DNA of 64,000 bases from assembly GCA_964035795.1 (NCBI GenBank), contig OZ038321.1, positions 24,609,986 to 24,673,985 of the forward strand, given 5' to 3'. Positions 55,337-64,000 of this stretch are shown piece after piece. This DNA comes from Pterobdella sp. o SKG-2022 (lineage: Eukaryota > Annelida > Clitellata > Hirudinida > Piscicolidae). A program made the translations under genes and the position numbers. The notes beneath the pieces are model-generated. The model was given only the letters and a program-made list of their open reading frames with translations, did not search any database and was not told the origin of the DNA. Within the stretch, counting starts at the first letter, position 1. Every line of letters starts with the position of its first letter.

Positions 55337-55956
55337 TGGCTGCTATAAGTACCGTCCTGTTTTTTGTACTGATTCTATTATCGGCTGTAATTTATAATCA
55401 TTTCGATACAGGAAACATGGCTAATGAAACTGTTTCTTTGGATTTTTTAGCCAAAACAACTCTTGAAAAGTTGGATGGTACTGGAAATACGTTTATTGCT
55501 GGAGAACTGTGGAAAGAAAAAGCCTGTGTAATAATGGCTGTCAGAAGGGCTGGATGATCCATGTGCAGGGAGGAAGCTTCTAAGCTGTCCTCCATGCTTC
55601 CCAAGTTCTCTGAAAAAAACTTCAGTCTTTACGCTGTTGTTCACGAGAACTTGGGTGTTGAAGAATTCCGCTCTTTTTTCAAGGGCGATATTTTTTTAGA
55701 TAAAGAAAAAAGATTTTATGGGCCTCATGAACGCCACATGGGTTTATTGAAAGGACTTTTGACTCCATCAGTTTGGTCTTCAGCTTTTAGAGCCTACCAG
55801 AAAGGAGTTTCAGGCAACTTACAAGGGGAAGGAAGAATTCTTGGTGGCTTGTATGTAATTGGTGCTGGTAATAGAGGAATTCTACTCAACTACCAAGAAA
55901 AGTTTTTTGGCGATCACGCAAGTGAAGAAGTGATTCTTAACGCCATAAGCCAATGA
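55276..55956 (+). CDS. PRXL2A: Selenoprotein U (peroxiredoxin-like 2A), Sec-containing
   Basis: Thioredoxin-fold redox protein of the SelU/FAM213A family. One exon, 226 codons (human 229 aa). An N-terminal membrane helix (LMAAISTVLFFVLILLSAVI) precedes the fold. The single internal TGA (55555-55557, residue 94) falls in AVRRAG-TGA-SMCREEA, exactly where vertebrate Cys forms have RRPGCFLCREEA; the motif is therefore U-x-x-C. The frame continues with strong family identity: LYAVVHENLG, FKGDIFLD, KRFYGP, GNLQGEGRILGGLYVIGAG, FGDHASEEV. A SECIS hairpin follows at 55992-56058. An AATAAA at 56232 lies only about 30 bp before the next gene's ATG. The start could instead be the Met at 55336. Automated annotation will probably split this into two short open frames. 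Confidence 0.93.
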
Positions 55957-55991
55957 AGAAAAACAATCCATTCTAATCTATAATGGAATTA

Positions 55992-56058
55992 CTAAAATAT
56001 ACTTATGAAAGCATTCATTCAAAAAATTATGATGATTGCTAGAAGTTTTATATTTTAG
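55992..56058 (+). promoter_or_regulatory. SECIS element
   Basis: RNA hairpin that directs Sec insertion at the upstream UGA. Helix I: CTAAAATATA (55992-56001) pairs perfectly with TATATTTTAG (56049-56058). A small internal loop follows, then the non-Watson-Crick quartet UGAA (56006-56009, within AUGA) against AGAA (56041-56044), giving the tandem G-A pairs. Helix II: AGCATTCAT (56010-56018) with ATGATTGCT (56032-56040), one T-T mismatch. The apical loop carries a run of six A at 56021-56026; AUGA to AA spacing is 12 nt and AA to the 3' quartet 18 nt, both within the known range. Confidence 0.88.
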
Positions 56059-56265
56059 ATGCGACATTATACATTAAATGAAATTTGTTTATCTCTCATG
56101 ACTTCAATTATTTTTAAATTATAAACATTGCAAGCATTCGAATCAAATTTTAACATCTGATTAGTATTATCAATTTGAATCAAAACCCCTTGATTGCATT
56201 AAAGTTAAAGTTGCATCAAAAATTTTGAATTAATAAATTCACTAAACTAGTTCAATCATCTAAGC

Positions 56266-59220
56266 ATGGACCTATCAAAAAATGAAACCAATCATAAGGA
56301 TCTGGACGGAAATAAGAGCAGCATAAAAAAATGCCAAAAAACGGATCCAACTCAATTAGACATGAATAAATTTAGGTGTATCGGTGTCATTGCTACAAAA
56401 GATCTGATACATAAATATTTTCCTAAAAAAATCAACACTTCGATGAACGATTCTGTGTATAACCAAACATGCACAGGTTTCTTGCTGTTTATGCATCGAC
56501 TGTGGCTGGAACAAACCATGTGCGATATGGTAATACATGCCGATGGAGGTTCTATTATGACACATCAAATCGTCATTGCTACTTACAGTCCTGCTCTTTC
56601 TTATATTTTTGCTCAAAATTCCATTAAAAAAATGGCGAACGTCACATTGTGTGATGTCCCTGTGGAAGTATTGGCTGATGTTCTGAACTGCTTGTACACA
56701 ACAGATCTCAAACTCAATGAAAATAACATTGAAAGAGTAATTTTATGCGCAAAACAACTTGATTTACCCGTTTTTTTAAAGCTTTGTAAAGATTTTTTGA
56801 AAAATTATTCCACAACAAAAAATATTATTTTTTACTATTGTCTCGCTATCAATTATAAATTTCATGAAGAAAAATGTGCATTACTGAAAACCATAGTAAA
56901 AAACTTTGGAGAATATAAAAATCAAACTCATTTATATCTTCTACCTTATGAACGCTTCTTGGCAATCTTGCAACACCCGTCACTTGATGCTTCTTCCGAA
57001 GACTTGCTGGAAAGCATTGTGAACTGGGTGAACTTTGACCAAGATGATCGAATATATTATTTGAAAAACCTTTTTGATTTGATAAACTTAGAGAATATTG
57101 AAGCATCATCTTTGAGCAATGTGCTAGACGAAAATAATTGGATATTAGATGATAACCACTGCAGAGACATGGTTTTGAAGGCTTACAAGTTTGATAGTTA
57201 TACATGTTTTTGAACTAATGTTTCATTCAAGACTGCTTTTGAAGGTTGAATGATAAATTTTCAGATACCATGCTATGTGCGAACCTCAGACTATAAAGAA
57301 AATTCATATCGATAAAACTTCAAAAAAAAGTATCGAAAGAAACACAACGGCAAACAATCAAACATCGAAAGATTCAAGTAATGAAGAATCTCTTACCAAA
57401 ACAATGTTATATACTCCAACAGTTGATACAAAAGCAATACTAACCAAAGATCCCAACGAGTATGCCAATAATAAAAAAGTTTAAAATATATCATTTTAGT
57501 AAATTTTAATATTTGCAGGTATTATGATAAACCAAATACACCAAATTCTCAATCTATCAAAAACTTGCTTTCATCGTCGAAATCATCAGATAAAATAGAA
57601 AATAACCTAACTGAAAACAATAAAACAGCAAACTCTAAAGAAAAGGTACATTTCAGCAATGAAGATGTCAAGTACATCTATCCTGAGGTAGAAGATGAGG
57701 GAAGCAGGCACTCAAACGAAGAACATTCAACACACAGTGTCATAGAATCTAAGAAAGTTTTGAATGAAAACTTGGCTATTCTTAAAGAAAAATTTGACAT
57801 TGCTACAAAGTTTTCAAAAAATACAGATGAAAATGAAAAAAACAAATATTTTAGTTTAAAAAATAGTATAATCACGAAAGAAAAAATAAATAATCAAATG
57901 AGGTTCAAAATCCTGCCAGGAGATACTCGAGAGAAAGCTGGGTGGAGAATCAGGAGAGATAATCAAGATGAAGATGGTTTTAGGTTTAAAAGGTTGAAGA
58001 CTGAATCAAGTATATTTAAAGCTGACAGACGAACTTTTAAAAGTACTTTAGAAGAAAATTTATCAAAGCTTAAAGAAAGTTTAGAAAAATCTCAATATTG
58101 TAAGATAGCAAAAGAAATGCAAAAATACGAAAAAAGTGTAAATTTTAAAATTTTGCCAAGCCGTGGTGAAGAAGATAAGATGGTTTTCTACAAAACATCA
58201 AACTTAAAAGATCTGTTTTACGCACAAGCTAAAATGAAAACGTTTAATAAGGTTGAAGCAGTCAAAGATAATATTTTTGCAAAAAATAAAACAGATATCA
58301 GAGAAGCTTCTAAAGCGTCAAAACCACAAGAAATTAAAAAAAATTCTCTTAGCAATGATAATGTGACTTGTCCCAATTATAACGACAACCAAACAAAAAG
58401 TAATAACGAGCTTCCAAATGAATTATCACCTCAAATTAATTTTAATAGTTTTCAAACTTCTTCCATATTTAACAATCATTGTTTGAACGGAAGCAAAATA
58501 GACCCTCTTGTCAATACAGTGGATGGTAGTGTTGAAAGAGATAAAACCACTAAACACAACGGACAATCGGAAAATAAAAAATACACTTCCAATATTAAAA
58601 ATGTCACAGGCTCTTATGGTGTGTTTAATCAACCATTATGCGAAAAAAGTATCAAACAAGACTTTCAGCTCCCATCACCAACCAACCATTCTAATGTGAC
58701 TGGTTTCGTTCTCTCTAAAACACACGAACGTATTGAAGCAACAAACAACATAGTAAGTGAAAAACAAAAACTAGACAGTGATCAATATTTAGTGCACCCT
58801 AGTGATGTCAGTGTAGGAGATGAAGCTTTGTTGGAAATGGATGGTCATGTCTTCTCAAACTTTGATAAAATGCTCGAAAAACAGCCGCAAACAATAGGAA
58901 GTGAGCGAAATTCATTAGAAAATAGACTTTATTATGAAAAAATGATAAATTTATTGAAAAATGATATGTTATCGAAAAAAAATTCTAATTTCGAACCAAT
59001 CACATTACGAAATATGTACGGATCATTAGAGAAAGTTATAAACCATAGAGATTTGACTAAATCCTCGCTGAGAGAAGTCAGCTTTGAAGATAATAAACTT
59101 GAATCTTATGACAGAATAAAGAATATAGATGAAAGCTCTACAAGTTTCTTTTCGTCGACAGATGGCACACCAGGATCATCCGTCATATCCATGATTCAAG
59201 GAAGCAGAGCTTTAAAATAA
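56266..59220 (+). CDS. BTB-BACK protein with long disordered tail
   Basis: Probable substrate adaptor for a CUL3 ubiquitin ligase, judged from the domains. Exons 56266-57188, 57265-57459, 57519-59220; phases close, 939 aa. BTB about residues 70-170 (LWLEQTMCDMVIHADGGSIM, HQIVIATYSPALSYIFA), then BACK to about 310 (LYLLPYERFLAIL, ending LKAYKYHAMCEPQ across the first intron). The rest, over 600 residues, is Lys/Ser/Asn/Glu-rich and probably disordered, with no kelch repeats. It contains a repeated unit: NENLAILKEKFD..RFKILPGD at about 453-508 and EENLSKLKESLE..NFKILPSR at about 549-587. A strongly basic patch (GWRIRRDNQDEDGFRFKRLK) lies between. I know no named orthologue; it could be a diverged Kelch-like protein that lost its propeller. 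Confidence 0.85.
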
Positions 59221-60498
59221 AATCTTTTGTCCTTGAGTTTAAAAAAAATCATTAGTTGATAATTGAAAGTATTATTTCATGAATATAAAAATTAGTTGTA
59301 AAAAGTTTCGAAGAAGTTTGAGCATTAGGTTTTTATTTGAAGTGAAATATAGGCAGTAGCTGAGAAAACAAATCTGACAAAACTTCACCTTTGAAACTGG
59401 TATTTTAGATTCGACATTATCGAGATGAGCTTTTATAAGCAAAAAGAAGACCATTTGTCTTATTTAAAAAAACTTTCAATGTAAACTTGAAATTAGTTTT
59501 AAAAGATAGTTTAACAGAAAGAATTTTCACAAACTATTAAATATTTAATAAGGATTTTTCGAAATTTTTACACAATACAAAAATTGATGCGTCTGCTTAT
59601 ATCAAAATTATGTCATTCAGACCAAGCATGAGTTACTAGTTATCTATTTATGGACTGTAATATGGGCAACAAGACAAAAAGAGTTCAAACTCGGTGCTTT
59701 TAATAAAAGGTGTTTGAGGCTTCTATAAAATATTAGAGAAAAGCAGTCGCTCTTAAGATAGGCCTCGTTTTACATACTAAAAAGTCTCAAAATGCGATTT
59801 TTAATACCTTGCTACTGAATTAGATTAATAGACTGTTTTTATGCATTATCGTGGTAGTTGGAAATACATTTTGCATCGAGAACGCAGTTTGGCTCACAAA
59901 ATATCTTGAAAACTTTAGGCTGATCATTTGAAAGGGTATATTTGAAGCTTCAGATATTGATTTAATGTCTCTATATATGACAGAAGCTTGCCCCAAAATA
60001 ATGTTTATAACTAAATTGAATTGTTATTCTTATCAAAGAATTCTTTTAAGCTAACGTTTTATAATAAGACTAAACTTAACGAATATTATAGCTGTTTTTG
60101 CTTTTTTAATAAATATGTTAAGAACAGCATATATCGTTTTAAAACTTATATAAAAGTTCTTTACATAATGGCTTCATAAAAGTTACATTACTTCCATATC
60201 ATTTTATTGAATGATAAAAGTTGACTAAAAAGCTATAAAACGAAGAAAAAGCTAAGATGACAAAATTAAGTTTTTTATACTGTTTTGTTTTCTAACAGTT
60301 GGTAAGTATACAGTTTTCGTCATTAAAAATTTAGCTTAAACTTCACAATAACATCCAAAATCGTGTTTTAGTTCATAATCACTGTTGTTCATTTAAGCTA
60401 AAAAACTACGAATCCAGTTTAATATATTTTCTAAGCAACAGGCTTCATAAGGAATCAATCTTTTATTAACTAATTACTCAATAAAACTTAACAACTAG
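59221..60498. other. Spacer with LINE relic and half foldback
   Basis: At 59590-59790 the plus strand keeps fragments such as KEFKLGAFNKRCLRLL, like the C-terminal part of a LINE ORF2. At about 60050-60115 there is one arm of foldback family 1 (TAACGTTTTATAATAAGACT). Otherwise AT-rich and featureless. Confidence 0.5.
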
Positions 60499-61744
60499 AA
60501 CCATATTCTCTTCCATACCACGACCTACACCAGCACACCAACAAGTGTCGAAGAGGTTCTAAACCACGTCAGCTTCCGACCGCAAAGCATTTCGAGAATT
60601 CATCCATCACTTTTTACTGCTCACCAAGTCACAAACTCAAAGCTACAAGTTTCTTTCGATAATCGCTCCAAGGAGTGTCGAAAGAGTCTTTGGAAGTTGG
60701 CGCTCAACAACAACAACCTGGACCAGCGTTAACAACCGCAACAGCCAACATCATGCCTACCTAGCCCCCATATAATCGTAGGCCAGAATGCTTCACCCGG
60801 TTCATGGTCGTGGCACCTGGGGCTATACACGCTTGGTACCTTCACTTGTTGTGCCACTCTTATAGGGCCCAACACCGCCATCACTGCAACCCATTGTATA
60901 GGTGGAAACTCATGAGTCATGACCTTTATGTGGCTCTAAAACTTTTGAAGTTAATGTCAATATAATCTTTTTTGTAACTTTATCATTATATTTCATGCTT
61001 TTTGAAGCTTTTGTGTTTTGTTTTTTTGAGATACTTGAAATACTTGTACATATCGTGGCCTAGAAACTCTTGGAGTTAATGCCACTATAATCATATTCGT
61101 TATTGTATTGTATTGTATATCAAAATTTATTTATAGTATTGTTTTGTTTGATAGGTTTGTTGATTCTTTAGGTTTTTTAGATCATATTTATTGTTTTACT
61201 TTTTTAGAATATAGCTAGAGCTTTTTTTGAACTTTAAATTTGGAACTTTTTAAAGGTATATATCATGAAATATATTAAGTTCATTCAATAGGTTTTTAAC
61301 TCACCACCACCTCATAATAAAATCTTATATCATAAAATTTTTTTAATTAATGGTTAAATATCTCTTGATACAAAATAGAAACTAAATTGATCACAGAGTG
61401 AAATACCCGGTCAAGGCAGGTAACATTCGCAAAAATGCAGATTTTAACAATGCTGTTTCAGAGTGCTAACTAAATCCGTATAGGTTAATATCGCATTGTT
61501 TTTTGTTTTTTTTTACATAATAATACATATTATTATGTACCAACAATGAGGTGTATTGAACTGCTCACAACTACCAATCCAACCAATAACAGGGTGACAG
61601 TGGAGGTCCTTTAGTGTGTGAGTTCAGAGAGGGTACGTAGGAGTTGGTGGAGCAACACCATGAGGAAGTGGTTCTTGCAGCCCAGCCTTGCCTACGCTGT
61701 ACTCCAAGATCAGTCATTTCAAGGAGTAGATTGATTCCGTTTGA
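60499..61744 (+). pseudogene. Trypsin-like serine protease pseudogene
   Basis: First exon (60499-60901): an unassigned N-terminal part, then TSCLPSP-HIIVGQNASPGSW with the activation site (one Gly of IVGG missing) and AITATHC, the His57 region. Last exon (61593-61744): GDSGGPLVCEFREG (Ser195), then a frameshift, then GVGGATP-stop-GSGSCSPALPTLYSKISHF with another stop before IDSV. Lesions: TAA at 60730-60732 between prodomain and catalytic domain in the same frame, the frameshift, and TGA and TAG both at positions where the family has Trp. An intact Asp102 exon is not found; two related 43-bp blocks at 60924-60967 and 61049-61092 may be its remains. Confidence 0.75.
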
Positions 61745-62222
61745 GATTTTTTTGTTGGTATTTCGTGGTCTGGTTTTTGATAAGGGTTGTTTTATTTAAT
61801 AAATTTTTGTGAATTGAAAAGAATAAATTATGAATCAATTGTTAGACAATTTTGATGTTATTCAATGAAGATGTAGAATTTTTTTATTTCATTCTTAAAA
61901 TTTCAAATAAAAAAATATATCTCAAGAAATATGAAAGCATTTTTTCTGATTATATATCGTTTACCTCTAATAGTTCAAATACATATATGCTAACACGAGC
62001 AGCTTGCATGCAAAATTAATCGAAAAAAAATCTGAATGAATCGCTGAAAAAACGGATGCAAACAACCTTAAACTAAGGCACACTAGGTTTTTTATAGCTA
62101 TGTTTCTTTATATATAGTTTTTCTATCTTCTTTTAAATTTAATTATTTATTTATATAAATATTTAAAAAATTAAATAGAAAAAACTCGATATTCTACGCA
62201 TGGTAAACATCACTTGTGACTA
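61745..62222. other. Spacer
   Basis: AT-rich, no feature seen; includes the 3' UTR of the minus-strand exon at 62223. Confidence 0.5.
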
Positions 62223-62524
62223 TCAACAACGACTATCTGGTTTTCTGACACCCCTTAGTCTTCGCCGCCTTCTCACGTAGGCAAAAAAAAAATATATAAT
62301 CATTAACAAGAACATCAAAACGGTTTGCAATATAAACTCAGTGACGGGTAACGTCTGAACTATATTGTATCTTGTGGTGAGAGGTGTGGAGGTGGAGTCT
62401 GGGGGAGGTGGGCACATGAGACCCGCTAATGGGTGGTCCCACACTCTGTTTTCCTCAGGCAAGGAAAAGTCATCGGGGTCGATGCCATCAACATCATAAT
62501 CATTGTATCGACGCCAGCCCTCTC
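62223..62524 (-). CDS. Terminal exon of a single-pass membrane protein
   Basis: An acceptor (CTTCCAG) at 62525 opens a frame of about 100 codons to a TGA at 62223. It reads EGWRRYNDYDVDGIDPDDF, SLPEENRVWDHPLAGLM, CPPPPDSTSTPL, then a membrane helix (FILQTVLMFLLMIIYFFFAY) directly followed by RRRRRLRG and a short tail. Acidic/aromatic lumenal side and Arg stop-transfer suggest type I topology. Higher GC than the surroundings supports coding. The exon enters in phase 1; upstream exons are not in the 0.8 kb before the next gene, so they lie beyond the window or were missed. Protein not recognised. Confidence 0.55.
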
Positions 62525-62898
62525 CTGGAAGTTATATTGGCTTTTAGAATTGATTTGTGGCCTTTCAAGGGTGTAGATGGAAAGAGCATATGAATGTAAA
62601 GCTCGAGCTCAAAATCAACTTAGTGTTGAAGTGGGCGAAGTTCAAGTTTATAGATATATTCTCTAAAATAGTCGATGCTTTGAATTAGAATAAACTTACT
62701 TCAGATGGCATTGTTGGATAAGTTACATAAAGATTTAGCTCTCCTCCTTTCAATTACATTCAATAATGATTATAAATTGCTTTTTATAATATAACAATGC
62801 TTTTCCCAAGCAGATTATCAAAAGACATACCTAACACTTGTACTTATGGAAATTTTAATTCTATATACGTTTCTATCTATTTCGATAAATTTATTATG
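62525..62898. other. Spacer or intron
   Basis: No coding exon seen on either strand. Confidence 0.4.
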
Positions 62899-62972
62899 AA
62901 AAAAAGCTAGAATTTTCGGTAAGCATACGATGCTAACGTATTATGGTAAGGCTATACTTACCGAAATTTTTT
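62899..62972. repeat. Foldback family 1, short copy
   Basis: AGCTAGAATTTTCGGTAAGC and GGCTATACTTACCGAAATTT face each other around a short centre (GATGCTAACGTATTATG). Arms are short and unequal, so this is a shrunken copy. Confidence 0.65.
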
Positions 62973-63347
62973 TAACGCGTTGAAATTTATTAGCTATATT
63001 TAAAAATAATTGGAGAGCTTCCGATAGGGTTGAAATTTTGTAATTATTTGTCATAGGGTAAACTCTGAAAAAGACCGTCAAACTAAGCATTTAATTTTAA
63101 AATTAAAAATCTTTTTTATCCAAAATTTTATTAAACTACCCGGAGATAATTTTGAAGATTATGTATCACAGCAAGAGTTTATTAGAAAACATCCCTTAAA
63201 CTCGTAATCATCAGTTCCTTATCCCAAGATCATTTATTTGAGGGTTACAAAACAGTCAAAAAAAAAATTTTCAATTGAACGAAAAACTTTGTTAAATTTC
63301 GAGCATTAATTTCATTTGAACAAAAAAAAAACAAAAAATGATGTAAA

Positions 63348-63773
63348 CTATTTGAAATATTTTGAAAATTGCATCAAAAGTAGTCCTAACAACAGTGGCA
63401 TCATTATAAGTTCCCTCCTGAAACTGTTCTTGTTTCGCCTCTCCAGCACAACTACCCTTCTTTCTAAAGCTTCTAAACGTTTTTCTAACGTACTTTTTGA
63501 TTTCTCACTTCGAAATGAAATATTTAAAAATAAAAGCTGGATTCAACAAGGATATAGGAGCTTATAATTTCAAATCTAAATTAATTTTTTGTAAATATGT
63601 TATACTTAACCTGTTGTGTAAATTAATACTGTCCAATAATTTTGGTGATAAACTTGTCTCATTTCGTAAATGCCCATTTTTTGATTCTTGATTTTCCTCA
63701 AACTGTTCTTGCTCCTCTTCATCAGTATAAGGTTGGAACAATCGTTGGTCTCTAAGTAGGCCAATATAAGAAT
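63348..63773 (-). CDS. Tail-anchored coiled-coil protein, C-terminal exons
   Basis: Two exons: 63611-63773 and 63348-63507, joined in phase 2; the 5' part lies off the right edge. The first encodes an acidic stretch (YIGLLRDQRLFQPYTDEEEQ). The second encodes a coiled coil (EKRLEALERRVVVLERRNKN) immediately followed by a hydrophobic C-terminal helix (LIMMPLLLGLLLMQF) and a 5-residue basic end (SKYFK), a classic tail anchor. Proteins of this shape include mitochondrial/peroxisomal factors such as MFF and ACBD5; I cannot choose between them from this fragment. Confidence 0.65.
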
Positions 63774-64000
63774 CTGGGTGTAAGGTTATTATAAAATAAA
63801 AGTGAAACTAATTTTAAAATCTTATTGATAAATAATCAAAAAAAAGTAACAATTGAGTAACAAAATTTATTTTATTCAAACTTTCCTTTTTTGAAAAAAA
63901 AACATAGATAGGAACATTGTCAATTGCTAATAAGTTTTTTCCATTTTTTTTTTGTCAGAGGCAGTTGTTCTTATTTTATGCAAAATGAAATATAAAAAAA
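63774..64000. other. Right edge, intron
   Basis: AT-rich; presumably intron of the tail-anchored protein gene. Confidence 0.4.

Noticed and set aside
55555..55557. TGA in SelU as a nonsense mutation or hidden intron
   Set aside because: No GT-AG pair removes only this codon, the frame is intact on both sides, the position is the catalytic Cys site, and a SECIS follows.

Overview
This window is animal nuclear DNA: AT-rich, with multi-exon genes, GT-AG introns and many decayed retroelements. Gene content (one alpha-spectrin without the vertebrate calpain/calmodulin insert, one NDST, a procollagen-type ADAMTS, a selenocysteine-containing SelU) fits an invertebrate. Two short copies of a GTCC..CATGCTAGCATGG repeat resemble, from memory, sequence common in mollusc and especially cephalopod genomes, so a lophotrochozoan, probably molluscan, source is my best guess (low confidence; genes are compact for a cephalopod).

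Layout. 1-19.8 kb, minus strand: alpha-spectrin, 42 exons seen; only the C-terminal EF-hand region lies beyond the left edge. 19.8-28.3 kb: gene-free, with a large foldback element, nested non-LTR retroelement relics and a reversed tRNA-derived SINE. 28.3-35.5 kb, plus: complete NDST heparan sulfate N-deacetylase/N-sulfotransferase, 13 exons, 890 aa. 38.6-46.9 kb, plus: ADAMTS2/3/14-like metalloprotease, 18 exons, 750 aa, apparently without a prodomain. 47.4-50.8 kb, minus: unrecognised, probably nuclear protein, 4 exons, 443 aa. 51.0-55.3 kb, minus: PDHX (E3-binding protein of pyruvate dehydrogenase), 11 exons, 468 aa. 55.3-56.0 kb, plus: peroxiredoxin-like selenoprotein U, with an in-frame TGA at the redox position and a SECIS hairpin in the 3' UTR. 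56.3-59.2 kb, plus: BTB-BACK protein with a long disordered tail in place of kelch repeats. 60.5-61.7 kb: trypsin-like serine protease pseudogene. 62.2-63.8 kb, minus: terminal exons of a single-pass membrane protein and of a tail-anchored coiled-coil protein.

How the genes relate. Neighbours are not functionally linked, as usual in animal genomes. NDST and ADAMTS both act on extracellular matrix; PDHX and SelU form a head-to-head pair whose apparent ATGs overlap in one CATG. Gene models were built by hand by requiring GT-AG borders and a continuous reading frame; every phase in the complete models closes, so borders should be right to within a base or two.

Most notable: the UxxC SelU gene and its SECIS element, and two families of long foldback elements scattered through introns and spacers.
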